64,000 nucleotides of DNA from Lathyrus oleraceus (Eukaryota; Streptophyta; Magnoliopsida; Fabales; Fabaceae), in NCBI RefSeq assembly GCF_024323335.1, contig NC_066579.1:250783575-250847574 (forward strand). The letters run 5' to 3'. Position 1 is the first letter of the stretch. The number at the start of each line of letters is the position of its first letter. Below the pieces are notes generated by a model. It ran no database searches. It saw nothing but the letters and a program-made list of their open reading frames with translations, and was not told the DNA's origin. Both the position numbers and the translations under genes were made by a program. This document shows positions 1 through 10,674 of the stretch, piece after piece.

Positions 1-32
1 ACTCAAACACAGTTACAAAATACTTCGCATAA
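1..32 (+). pseudogene. C-terminal end of an Ogre-like pol polyprotein (partial)
   Basis: Only the last codons of a polyprotein are inside the window. The frame ending at the TAA at 30-32 reads ...TKYFA, matching the end of the complete pol further on (8126-8140, ...KKYFA). The sequence after the stop (a GTTGGACAATAAA-like stretch and GGGCATCCCG) also matches the sequence after the second pol stop at 8140. It is therefore the integrase end of a second Ogre/Tat Ty3-gypsy copy in the same orientation. The body lies outside the window, so intactness cannot be judged. Confidence 0.8.
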
Positions 33-779
33 AATAGACCCGTTGGACAATAAAAAGAATAGTCCAGGCAAAAAATGGGCATCCCGACGAACCAAGAAAA
101 GGAAAAGGTTCGGGCAAAAATTAGGGATTAAAAATGAAAAGATTGTACACCCGGTAAGTTGAAAACCTGAAAGGGCAACTTAGGCAAAAATGGGTATCCC
201 GGTGGATTGAAAACCCGAAAGGGCGATCCAGGCAAAAGTTAGGGATTAAGCGAATGACTGTGTTCTGAGTAGTTCTGAATCTCATCCCATGTCGATAACT
301 GGAAACTTTCGAAAGGTAGGAAACATTCCAATCACTCTTTTTAGAAAGTCGATCATCTGGAGGATCTTGAAGACGAGCGAGTCATAGCAGGATTGGAACC
401 CGATAGAAATCCATTTCACATTGCCATTAGATTAATTTCTGTTTTTTATCTTTTGTGCAATTACCTCTTTCCATGGATTGCTTCCTGATGTAAATGCCTA
501 TTCAGAGGCCATTCAATCAATAAAATCATGTTATTCAGTATATCCCCGTTTTTATTTTCTTTTTACTGTTTTGTTTGCAAAAATGACGTCCGAATTCTTA
601 ATAAACATTGCATCATGAAACATAAGAGCTTTACAGGTACATGCTTAAGAAACATTTAAAATTGCTGTAAATTTTAAGTGCTTTGGATCTTCTATTCAGA
701 ACAGGTACACTCGGGGCATTTCCTTAAGGTCCCCATCAAATGATCGCGGATGTTTTTCCTCAACAGTTGGAATTTGGTA

Positions 780-1290
780 TCTTATCCCTGCAGAGTTGGT
801 CTGAGCGTTGGATTCTTCAATCCCTAGCAGACTCTCACCATTGTACTCCCCAAGCATTTGTTTCAGACTATACACTCCCCAGTAGAGTTGACAGTGCCAG
901 ACTGTATATCCCAACGGAGTTGACAGTGACAGACTGTATCTTCCCAGCAGAAGCAGCTGCTCCTCAGAGTTCGGTGTCAGATCGATGATCTCGACGCTAG
1001 ATCCACGGTCTCTTTCCTCGAAGCAGAGTCTCGGTACGGTATCGGTGTTTGCTTCCCCTGCAGAGTCGTCTCTCTCGCAGATTATGGTTGCCAGAACCAC
1101 TGTCGCTTTCCTCAACGGCAAGTTTTCAGTGCCATTCTCTCCCTAGTCAGAGCCTCGGTATTTTGTTATTTGCCAGAACACCATGTGGCGGGTCATTTCC
1201 CCACAGAGTTCTTTGTGCTATGCATATCCAACAACCTTGCCAGGGTCTAAAAGATGGTGATCATTTCCCCAGCAGAATTCCTTGCCTCGG
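780..1290 (+). repeat. Degenerate CCCCAGCAGAGTT motif cluster, element A
   Basis: Variants of one 12-14-base motif recur at irregular spacing: CCCTGCAGAGTTGG near 787, CCCCAGTAGAGTTGAC near 877, CCCAACGGAGTTGAC near 910, CCCAGCAGAAGC near 942, CCCCTGCAGAGTCG near 1056, CCCCACAGAGTT near 1198, CCCCAGCAGAATTCC near 1267. One more (CCCAGCAGGGGTCG) lies near 1517. The same motif occurs in the equivalent part of element B (about 8980-9170), so it is a family feature and not random drift. Its role is unknown. Confidence 0.6.
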
Positions 1291-1599
1291 CTTGGCATTC
1301 TCTCTAATCAAGCATTTTGCATCCCTGCATGTAGAATCATATTGCATTGCATCCTCCCAAATTGCGTAGCATTTCCATTTTCATGGAGCATTACACCATT
1401 GAAAAATTCAAACATACGCATGTAGAGCATAAGGCATTCTCGGTATCCCAAGTGATAAGCCAGAAGTTGTTTCCAGTACTCAGACAGAAGATTGTTCATG
1501 ACTCATCTTTATTATTCCCAGCAGGGGTCGTTGGCCCACGCGCCACCTCAATTATCATTTTCCCTATTTCTGCCGATGCTGACAGGCATGAAAGTTTCT

Positions 1600-2260
1600 G
1601 GTATTCAGACCGAAGTGGCATTCAGGCCAATTTTCCGATGTTCAGATCGAAGAAGTTTTCGACGTTCAGGTCGACGCAACTTGTGGCATTCAGGCTAGGT
1701 TTTTCGGTATTCAGACCGAAGTGGCATTCAGGCCAAATTTTCCGATGTTCAGATCGAAGAAGTTTCCGACATTCAGGTCGATGCAACTTGTGGCATTCAG
1801 GCCAAGTTTCTGGTATTCAGACCGAAGTGGCATTCAGGCCAGTTTCCCGGTGTTCAGACCGATGTACGATAATCATATCTTCCGATGTTCAGATCGAAGA
1901 AGTTCCCGATGTTCAGGTCGATGCAACTTGTGGCATTCAGGCCAGGTTTCCGGTAGTCAGACCGAAGTGGCATTCAGGCCAATTTTCCGATGTTCAGATC
2001 GAAGAAGTTTCCGACGTTCAGGTCGACGCAACTTGTGGCATTCAGGCCAGTTTTTCGAGTATTCAAACCGAAGTGGCATTCAGGCCAATCTCTCGATGTT
2101 CAGACCGATATTAATAATCTTGTATCTTCCGATGCTCAGATCAAAGTCATTTCCAGTATTCGGACTGATGAGCGGCATTCAGACCATGGTTATTTCTGTG
2201 TTACCATTTATTTTGGTATCCAGGTTAACATTCTTTTTCGGTATTCAGACCGGCTCTCAC
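1600..2260 (+). repeat. Tandem hairpin array with RTTCAG loops (element A 3' region)
   Basis: About five copies of a unit near 106 bp (GGT-ATTCAG-ACC starts at 1600, 1706, 1812, with later copies less regular). Each unit holds several short inverted repeats around a six-base loop ATTCAG or GTTCAG: TTCGGT/ACCGAA at 1703-1720, TGGC/GCCA at 1722-1735, CGAT/ATCG at 1743-1756, CGAC/GTCG at 1767-1780, CAGT/ACTG around ATTCGG at 2154-2167. The stems differ but stay complementary, while the loop stays nearly constant. No protein function is implied. Confidence 0.85.
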
Positions 2261-2430
2261 CGTACCAGACGGATTCTTCTTTCAAGACCACCTCTTTGTC
2301 GATTCTGACAGGCATTGTTACTTCATTTTTTCACTTCAGTGTAAATTTTCGGGCTTTTATCGTATTCAATCACTTGATACCTCGAAAGTGCGAAAGCCGC
2401 TGCTATCTTCTTTTCGGGTCTCCAGTTGAT

Positions 2431-2444
2431 TGAATAGGGGCAGC
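2431..2444 (+). promoter_or_regulatory. Polypurine tract of element A
   Basis: TGAATAGGGGCAGC sits directly before the LTR start TGTAGCACCTC. The same arrangement (TGAATAGGGGCAAC then TGTAGCACC) precedes LTR2 at 10661. It is the expected plus-strand priming site for reverse transcription. Confidence 0.75.
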
Positions 2445-4940
2445 TGTAGCACCTCAAATTTTCCCCCCCTCATTCATGCATTCATTTTTAGATCATTTAA
2501 CATTTCATATTGGATTTCATCATGTCAATCAGAATTAGATCCAAGAAGCTTGAATATCATCCAAGACACTTTGTGGGTTCTATCTGGGCGATCAGTCAAC
2601 ACAAGGGAATGACTTGAGTTACTTCCAACATGTTCAAATGGGGTCTATTCATCATTCAAAACGCTAATCTTGAAGGAGCAAAAGTTTGTTCCTGAGCTGT
2701 CATGTTCACTAGGCGAGCAGCGTGGTTCGCCTAGCGAATATGAACTGTCATGCACGCTAGGCGAGCAAATTCTTCGCTAGGCGAAGCCCGCGCGTTTTAA
2801 AAATATAACAGAAAAATCTTGGACTTGGACCTCTCTCATTTGAGCCCACCAAGCCACGAAAATCAGGTTATAAATTCTAAAAATTCAGTGGAAAAACCCT
2901 GGAGGAGCTAGAGGAAGAGAAGAGCTAACAGAATTCAGAGCAGCCTCCATAGACACTGAAGAAAAAACTCCTTTGCACAGGATCACCTCTACTAATTCCA
3001 TCTCATATAAACCCTAAGATTGCTTTGCAAACCCAACCGGGAAATTCAATTTCATTCGATCTCTCCAATCAGGTTTGCCCTATCTCCATTACTTTATGCT
3101 TTCAATTTGAAATTTCTGAATGTATGAGGCATCACGGGTGAATTTGGAAGAGTGGGTATCGTTAGGTTTCACATGTGGTTTTAGATGTGCATGAATGTGT
3201 AGAATAATGCCTTGAATGTTTAATCACTTCGTTGCTGAGATGAATACCATAGGGTTTGGGGTTTCTGAAATCGTACTGTTATCAAGGAAGAACCTAGAAC
3301 CCGCAGGCATTCACTAGCACCTCGCTAAGCAAACCTGCAGCGAAGCTTCGCTAAGGCTTCGCTAAGCGAAGCAGTAGCGATTATGACAGTAGTTGATTTT
3401 TCTGTTCGCTCTCTAATCTGTTTCGTGTTTGTTATGACATGTTTTCTATTGCATCCGTGCGCTGTTTACCTGATACTGTTATTGCTATGATTCTCTTGTT
3501 TGGTGTAACTCTTGATTGCACCCCGTCTTGTTATTCTAACCTGTTTGTTGAGTTTTTGTGAGGGCTCACATGACTCTTGAAGATATAGCTTGCTTGGTAT
3601 TCCACTTTATTTGTGGGATACCATTTAGAGATTTATTCCGATTACTTTTCTGACTTGCTTTATTTGATGGTGCTAGCTTGAGGGATCACCGGGTTTCTTG
3701 CTTCTTTAGTTGTTATTACTTCGGATTTTTATCCGTGTGGTAGATCTTTTGATCCCTTTATCTTTCTCGTATTTTACCGCTTTCTTAGCCGGAAGACCTC
3801 GATAGGAGACGCTGTTTTTTATGTGTTTACTTTTGTACCCAAAGACCTCCAAGAAGAGGCACCAGTGCTAAAGACCTCCACGAAGAGGCAATTGACGGAT
3901 AAAAGAGATTAGCAGTCAATCCCCCGTAATTCTGTGTGTCGTTCTTTATGCTCGCACTACGTGTCGATGCTTCAGAACAAAAGCCCAAGATCTTTTGTCC
4001 GGTCAGTCAGTGGAGAGGGTTCCACCTTTCTGAATCCCCACTTTTTGTCATGAGCTCACCCTGTCCAGGGTTAAGAGCTATGAGGTCTTATCCTCATTAC
4101 CCTTTTGATCTGCTCACCCTGACATTCAGTGTCAGTGGTTAAGAGCCCGTTTGATTACCCTTTCATGGCTTGTTTGTCGAGGTTGATATGACCCCTCTTG
4201 ACTAAAGCCTTACCCATGTATGTTTGAGCCCCCTTGTTGGCGTGTTTACTTTATGCATGTTTGTTTTGTATGGTGTGATCGTCTCCCCATAAGATTGCTA
4301 GGCTTCATATAGTCTCTCGTTTACATGTCAATTAAGGTAGCACGGTTCCTTCGTCTAGGACTTCCTTTTTGCATGAGCATTCCTAAAACACAAACAAACT
4401 CATTGATTTTTCTTCTCCAAAGAACACGTTAACTCCTTCTACTACAGGCGAGTAAGTCTCCAAAGGTCGAGCATCCGGTAGATTGCGTAGTAACGTCGTT
4501 CACCTAAAAAACACAAAACAAACAAATAGGTTAGCCGAACTACGGTTTGCTCTGATTCTCATTCCAGATGAGATACATAGGCATAAGACGCGATGTCTTA
4601 GCGAGCAAACTCCTCTTTAACCCATAGGTAGCCGAGCTACGAAGACTCTGATTCTCATATTCATATGAGATACGTATGCAGTGGATGCGACATCCGTGCG
4701 AGTCATTTTCTTTTGACCCCTCTTTTAGTAAACAGTACATTAGATAAACCCACACCCTTTAGACAAGAACAACAAGAGTGGATCCCGTAGAGTACTATGG
4801 ATGCGTAGGGGTGCTAATACCTTCCCTTCGCATAATCGACTCCCGAACCCAAGATTTGGTTGCGAGACCTTATCTTTTCCTTTCCTGTTTCCAGGTTTAC
4901 TTCGAGCGTTTCCTTCCCCTCCTTTGGGATAAATAACGCA
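2445..4940 (+). mobile_element. Ogre-like LTR1 (short form, about 2.5 kb)
   Basis: Begins TGTAGCACCTCAAATTT right after a polypurine tract and ends just before the TGGCGACTC primer-binding site; the 3' edge is uncertain by a few bases. It aligns in blocks to LTR2 (10675-16028): 2445-2605 with 10675-10855, 2606-2790 with about 11224-11485, and 3430-4940 with about 14600-16028. Missing relative to LTR2 are blocks equal to roughly 10856-11223, 11485-12300 and much of 12400-14600. The first gap is flanked by a shared GGGAA. It contains the TAG/CTA hairpins described separately. Small open frames (3936-4142, 4540-4997) are incidental. Confidence 0.8.
2699..2790 (+). repeat. Short inverted repeats with TAG/CTA loops in LTR1
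   Basis: CTTCGC-TAG-GCGAAG at 2772-2786 is a perfect 6-bp stem. TTCGC-CTA-GCGAA near 2727-2740 and degenerate GCTCGC/GCGAGC-type versions surround it. A second group lies at 3325-3372, including the perfect GCTTCGC-TAA-GCGAAGC at 3356-3372. LTR2 holds a larger cluster of the same design. Confidence 0.75.
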
Positions 4941-4943
4941 CGG

Positions 4944-4957
4944 TGGCGACTCTTCTG
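4944..4957 (+). promoter_or_regulatory. Primer-binding site after LTR1
   Basis: TGGCGACTCTTCTG follows the LTR end by about three bases. The same TGGCGACTCT core follows LTR2 at 16033. Ogre elements are reported to prime from tRNA-Arg and this core is compatible with that, but I recall it and did not align it to a tRNA. Confidence 0.65.
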
Positions 4958-5015
4958 TCATTTTCTTTCTTTTTTCGCCGGTTGTTTCGTTTTGCATTTA
5001 GGTTGCGACAACAGG

Positions 5016-8000
5016 CTACCTCTTAGAGAAGATTGTCATTCGGTAAAGCAGAAGCTTCGCAGAACTAGTCCTGATATGGCTGTCAAGATCAAAGAGGAGG
5101 TTCAGAAACAGTTGGATGCAAGTTTTCTTGCAGTTACCAATTATCCCCCTTGGGTGGCCAACATCGTACCCATGCCGAAGAAGGATGGTAAAGTCAGGAT
5201 GTGTGTCGATTACCGAGATTTAAACAGAGCCAGTCCGAAAGATGACTTGCCATTACCTCACATTGATGTATTGGTCGATAACACTGCTCAGTCCTCGGTT
5301 TTCTCTTTCATGGATGGATTTTCTGGCTATAATCAGATGGCGCTAGAAGACATGGAGAAGACGACTTTCATTACACCTTGGGGCATGTTCTGTTATAAGG
5401 TAATGCCATTTGGGTTGAAGAACGCCGGTGCTACCTACCAAAGAGCTATGACGACTCTCTTTCATGACATGATGCACAAGGAAATTGAAGTGTACGTGGA
5501 TGATATGATTGCGAAGTCTCAGACAAAAGAGGAGCACTTGGTAAACTTGCAAAAGTTGTTTGAAAGATTGAGAAAGTTCAAACTGAGGCTGAATCCAAAC
5601 AAGTGTACATTTGGAGTGAGATCTGGAAAGCTGTTAGGTTTTATTGTAAGCGAGAAAGGGATTGAGGTTGATCCAACGAAAGTAAAAGCTATTCAAGAAA
5701 TGCCTGAACCAAGAACGGAAAAGCAGGTTCGTGGGTTTTTAGGGAGGCTGAACTACATTGCATGGTTCATATCTCACCTAACAGCTACGTGCGAACCGAT
5801 ATTTAAATTGCTAAGAAAAGATCAAGCAATCAGGTGGAACAATGATTGTCAAAAAGATTTTGATAAGATAAAAGAATATTTGCAGAAACCTCCAATTCTT
5901 ATACCTCCAGTTCCTGGGAGGCCTCTGATAATGTACCTTTCAATAACAGAGAATTCAATGGGGTGTGTATTGGGACAGCATGACGAGTCTGGTCGAAAAG
6001 AGCATGCAATATACTACCTTAGAAAAAAGTTTACCGACTGTGAAACAAGATATTCGCTGCTCGAGAAAACTTGCTGCGCTTTGGCATGGGCTGCTCGCCG
6101 ACTAAGACAGTATATGTTGAACCATACTACCTTGTTGATTTCTAAGATGGACCCAGTAAAGTATATCTTTGAAAAGCCGGCTCTTACCGGACGAGTGGCT
6201 TGTTGGCAGATGATTTTGACAGAGTATGATATCCAGTACACGTCGCAAAAGGCCATCAAGGGTAGTATTCTGTCTGATTACCTTGTCGAGCAACCAATTG
6301 ATGACTATCAGCCGATGATGTTTGAATTCCCCGACGAAGATATCATGTACTTAAAGATGAAAGATTGTGAAGAGCCTCTTGTCGAGGAAGGACCGGATCC
6401 CGATGACAAGTGGACACTGATGTTTGATGGGGCGGTAAATGTGAATGGAAATGGTGTTGGGGCATACTCATTAATCCTAAAGGTGCACACATACCTTTTT
6501 TCGCCAGATTGACTTTTGAAGTAACCAACAACGAAGCTGAGTACGAGGCCTGTATCATGGGGATTGAAGAAGCCATCGATCTAAGGATCAAAACTATGGA
6601 CATTTATGGAGATTCTGCTCTAGTGATTAACCAAGTCAATGGAGACTGGAATACTCATCAGCCGCATTTGATTCCTTATAGAGATTACACCAGAAGGATC
6701 CTGACTTTCTTTAAGACAGTAAAGTTATATCATGTACCCCGAGATGAAAATCAAATGGCTGATGCCTTAGCCACATTGTCTTCCATGATTAAAGTTCATT
6801 GGCAGAATCATGTGCCACACGTTGCTGTGAATCGACTCGAGAGGCCTGCGTATGTGTTTGCAGCCGAGTCTGTTATTGATGAGAAGCCGTGGTTTTATGA
6901 TATTAAGAACTTCCTCAAAAGCCAAGAGTATCCTGAAGGAGCGTCAAAGAATGACAAGAAGACACTGAGAAGGCTGGCTGGAAGCTTTTACTTGAACAAG
7001 GATGATGTGTTGTACAAGAGGAACTTTGACATGGTTCTGCTCAGATGCGTGGTTAGACACGAAGCAGACATGTTAATGCAGGAAGTACACGAGGGATCTT
7101 TTGGTACCCATGTTGGTGGTCATGCAATGGCCAAGAAGTTGTTAAGAGCCGGTTATTACTGGATAACCATGGAATCTGATTGTTTCAAATACGCTCGAAA
7201 GTGCCACGAATGTCAGATCTATGCAGATAAAGTGCATGTACCACCAAACCCTCTGAATATTATGAATTCTCCTTGGCCATTCGCGATGTGGGGCATCGAT
7301 ATGATTGGAAAGATTGAACCTACTGCTTCTAATGGACATCGCTTCATCCTAGTCGCGATTGATTACTTTACCAAGTGGGTGGAAGCAGCTTCCTATGCCA
7401 ATGTTACCAGACAAGTGGTTGCTCGATTCATTAAGAAAGAAATTATTTGTCGTTATGGGGTTCCTGGGAGAATCATCACTGATAATGGTTCGAATCTCAA
7501 TAACAAGATGATGAAAGAGCTTTGCAAAGACTTTAAGATCGAACACCACAATTCTTCTCCTTACAGACCAAAGATGAATGGTGTTGTAGAGGCGGCAAAC
7601 AAGAACATTAAGAAGATTGTGCAAAAGATGGTTGTGACGTACAAGGATTGGCATGAGATGTTGCCTTTCGCTTTGCATGGGTATCGTACCTCAGTGCGTA
7701 CGTCAACTGGGGCAACTCCGTTTTCACTTGTGTATGGCATGGAAGCAGTCTTTCCAGTAGGAGTTGAAATCCCTTCTTTGAGGGTGATGATGGATGTAAA
7801 ACTTGACGAGGCTGAGTGGGTTCAATCCAGGTTTGATGAGTTAAATTTAATTGAGGAAAAGCGATTAGCAGCTGTGTGCCATGGACAACTATATCAGAGA
7901 AGGATGAAGAAGGCCTTTGATCAGAAAGTGCGCCCTCGAAGCTATCAGATAGGTGACTTAGTTTTGAAGAGGATCCTTCCTCCCGGTACAGACAACAGGG

Positions 8001-8140
8001 GCAAGTGGACTCCGAATTATGAAGGTCCATATGTTGTTAAAAAGGTCTTTTCTGGTGGAGCCTTGATGCTTACAACTATGGATGGTGAAGATTTTCCGTC
8101 TCCTGTGAATTCAGATGTAGTCAAAAAATACTTCGCATAA
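5016..8140 (+). pseudogene. pol: Ogre-like pol: RT, RNase H, archaeal-type RNase H, integrase; one frameshift
   Basis: The recognisable polyprotein starts with LPLREDC at 5016. RT carries the YVDD active site at 5493-5504. The first RNase H follows (about 5900-6260). A second, archaeal-type RNase H typical of the Tat/Ogre lineage begins near 6410 (MFDGA, NNEAEYEA, GDSALVINQ, MADALA). Integrase has an HHCC zinc region (about 7085-7215), a DDE core with D at 7298, D in TDNGSN near 7479 and E in VVEAAN near 7588, and a GPY motif near 8025, ending KKYFA. There are no internal stops; one frameshift at about 6455-6480, just inside the second RNase H, splits it into two frames (5016-6512 and 6509-8140). 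No gag or protease precedes it. The upstream ATG frame from 4860 only reads through LTR and leader. Confidence 0.92.
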
Positions 8141-8974
8141 ACTGATCCACTGGACAAAGAAAGAAAGTCCAGGAAAAAAAGGGCATCCCGGCGAACCAAG
8201 AGAAAAAGAAAAGAAAAAGGTTCGGGCAAAAGTTAGGGATAAAGAATAAAAAATAATATGTACACCCGGTAAGTCGAAAACCTGCAAACGCGGCTTAGGA
8301 AAAAATGGGTGTCCTGGTGGATTGAAAACCTGAAAAGGCGATCCAGGCAAAAGAGGGATTAAAGTGAAGACTACAGTCTGAGTTATCTGTGCTTCATCGC
8401 GTTTCAGTGTCTACCATCTTGAAGGATATGATCGGTCCAATCACTCTTCTCAGAAAGCAAAGAATTTGGGGAAATTGAAGATCTATGAGTCATAATAGAA
8501 TTGGAAAATAGTGGAATGCCGTGTTCACATTGCCAATAGGATAGTTTATTTTCTCTTTTGGCGCAATTACCTCTTCCTAGGAATTGCTTCCTGATGTATT
8601 TGCCTTTATAGGCCATTTTCAATCAATAAAAGTCGTTATTTAGTCAAATTGCTCTCTTGTTTTTTATTTCTACTGTTTTGTTTGCAAAAAACGTCCGAAT
8701 TTTTGATAAATATTGCATCTAAAAAACATGAAGGCTAGACAATGACGTGCAGAGAGATAAAACATCTGAAAATCATTTTGAATGTTGAGTACACTTGAGT
8801 ATATTTTGTCCATACGATCCCCTGGGGCATGTATGTCTTGCCATTTTGCAGGTTACTATCTTTGATTGATGGCTAAAGCAGATTAGCCAAAGTTTGTTCG
8901 AAGGAAGACCCCGTTGTTTCAACACTGTCCAGTCGTGTAAGAAGTTGGGTCGTCTAAGTGGAGTTCAGAGTTTC

Positions 8975-9175
8975 TTTCCCCAGCATGGTCGAGAGGTTGG
9001 TGTTTTCCCAATAAGTGACTCCCCAGTTGAGTTGATTTCTCTACCGTTCCGAGAATGTAAGACCAGTAAGTATCCTCAGCAGAATTGTTGTATGTCCCCA
9101 CAGAGTTGGAAGATCGAATCAGAAATTGTGTGCTCAGTAAAGTGATCGTTTGCTTTCCCAGCAGGAGTTTTCCTC
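8975..9175 (+). repeat. Degenerate CCCCAGCAGAGTT motif cluster, element B
   Basis: Five variants occur within 200 bases: CCCCAGCATGGTCG near 8978, CCCCAGTTGAGTTG near 9023, CCTCAGCAGAATTG near 9073, CCCCACAGAGTTGG near 9096 and CCCAGCAGGAGTTT near 9158. Element A has the same motif in the same relative place. Confidence 0.55.
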
Positions 9176-9494
9176 CCTTTGCATCTTGCATGTAGTAATC
9201 ATCATTTGCATTCGCATTCTCAAATCGCGTAGCATTTCCATTCAGTATGGAGCATTACGCCATGGAAAACTCAAACATATGCATACATGTATTAAACCAG
9301 ATTGGATCATATCTCTGGAAGAGACGGATCATTTTTCAACATCAGTGTAGCACATTTGTAGCAGTTGCTCTTGGCAACATTCAGAATCGATAATCCCAGT
9401 GAGATTTATTTTCTTACCAGTCCGAGAAAGGAAAGCTTGATTCTCTTCCGATTTAGTCACCAGTAAGTGTCTGCCTTATTTTGACATATGTAAA

Positions 9495-10550
9495 TATCAT
9501 CCTTGCGATACCGGTAAGTGTCGTGTTGATCCCCGTAAGTGTCTGTGCTTTTCTTTGATGTCGGCGAACATCATCTTTCGATGTCGATAAACGTCGAATT
9601 CCAATCGTTGGCCATCAATAAATGGCATGTCTCTCATGGTGTCTACAAAAGAATCGTTCTGTCAACACCCGTGTGTGTCCTTTCCTTTTTTGGTGTCGGT
9701 AAACATCATTGTTCGATGTCGGTAAACATCAGCCGCTTGTTAACCATCGGTAAATGGTTTTGTCGTTTAAATAACTGTGTGTTTTCGCTATCCGTAAATA
9801 TCGAGTATTTCATTTTCGCCATCGGTAAATGGTTTCTTTTCATAAATGTATTCTTTCCTTGGTGTCTGTAAACATCATTGTTCGATGTCGGTAAACATCG
9901 AGTTCCTTCCCAGTCATCGATAAATGTCTGGTCTTGTTTCACTTATAAACATTTTTGTTCAATGTCGGTAAACATTGAGTTCCTTCCCAGTCATCGGTAA
10001 ATGTCTGGTCGTGTAGCGCTTTCTTTGATATCGGTAAACATCGAGTTCCTTCCCAGTCATCGGTAAATGTCTGGTCTTGTTTCGCTTAAAAACATCGTTG
10101 TTCGATGTCGGTAAACATCGAGTTCCTTCCCAGTCATCGGTAAATGTCTGGTCTTGTTTCACTTATAAACATCATTGTTCGATGTCGGTAAACATCGAGT
10201 ACCTTCCCAGTCATCGGTAAATGTCTGGTCTTGTAGCGCTTTCCTTGATATCGGTAAATATCAAATTTGTTTTGAAGCCGCCATCGGTAAATGGCCTCGC
10301 TTTCTTTGATATCGGTAAATATCAAATTTGTTTTGAAGCCGCCACCGGTAAATAGCCTCCCTTTCCTTGATATCGATAAATATCAAATTTGTTTTGAATC
10401 CGCCATCGGTAAATGGCCTCGCTTTCTTTGATATCGGTAAATATCAAATTTGTTTTGAAGCCGCCATCGGCAAATGGCCTCGCTTCCTTGATATCGGTAA
10501 ATATCACAATTTGTTTTGAAGCCGCCATCGGTAAATGGCCCCGCTTTCCT
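9495..10550 (+). repeat. Tandem hairpin array with CGGTAA loops (element B 3' region)
   Basis: More than twenty short inverted repeats share the loop CGGTAA (variants CGATAA, CTGTAA, CGGCAA). Examples with perfect stems: AACCAT/ATGGTT at 9742-9759, CAATGT/ACATTG at 9960-9977, CGATGT/ACATCG at 10103-10120, GCCAT/ATGGC at 10280-10295, and the 8-bp TTTGATAT/ATATCAAA at 10305-10326. The 3' part is a regular repeat of about 60 bp alternating the GATAT and GCCAT stems; the middle part alternates the CGATGT hairpin with an imperfect AGTCAT one. Stems vary by paired substitutions while the loop is kept. Confidence 0.88.
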
Positions 10551-10660
10551 TGACTCCTCACCTACAAAGTGCAAATTCTCCGGTTCTTTTGGTATTCAAT
10601 CCCTATTTACCTTAAAAGTCTGATAGCCGCTGCTTTCATCCGTTCAGGTTCACAGTTGAT

Positions 10661-10674
10661 TGAATAGGGGCAAC
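10661..10674 (+). promoter_or_regulatory. Polypurine tract of element B
   Basis: TGAATAGGGGCAAC lies immediately before TGTAGCACCTC, the start of LTR2. It is nearly identical to the site before LTR1. Confidence 0.75.

Larger units (their letters stand above)
33..2444 (+). other. 3' untranslated region of Ogre-like element A
   Basis: Noncoding stretch between the pol stop and the LTR. Its first 700 bases align by eye with 8141-8720 of element B (same GGTTCGGGCAAAA block, same CAATCAATAAAA stretch near 515-530, same TTTTGTTTGCAAAA block near 570). From about 780 to 1290 a degenerate motif like CCCCAGCAGAGTT recurs, and from 1600 to 2260 there is a tandem hairpin array. Long open frames here (1347-2114, 1721-2308) are repeat artefacts. 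In the Tat/Ogre lineage this interval is known to be hypervariable and to generate tandem repeats. Confidence 0.8.
8141..10674 (+). other. 3' untranslated region of Ogre element B
   Basis: Noncoding interval between the pol stop and LTR2. It starts with purine-rich sequence shared with element A (GGGCATCCCG, GGTTCGGGCAAAAG), contains CAATCAATAAAAG near 8621, the CCCCAGCAGAGTT-like motif group near 8980-9170, then an array of CGGTAA-loop hairpins at about 9495-10550. Short open frames here read through repeats in several phases and are not credible genes. Confidence 0.85.

Noticed and set aside
1347..2308. Long overlapping open frames of 195-255 codons with repeated CSDRRSF / WHSGQ-like peptides
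   Set aside because: Three frames are open at once because the 106-bp hairpin repeat lacks stops. The peptide periodicity simply follows the DNA repeat and there is no conserved start or domain.
9495..10550. CRISPR-like look of regularly spaced short repeats
   Set aside because: Spacers are themselves repeated, the context is a plant retrotransposon 3' region, and no cas-like gene exists.
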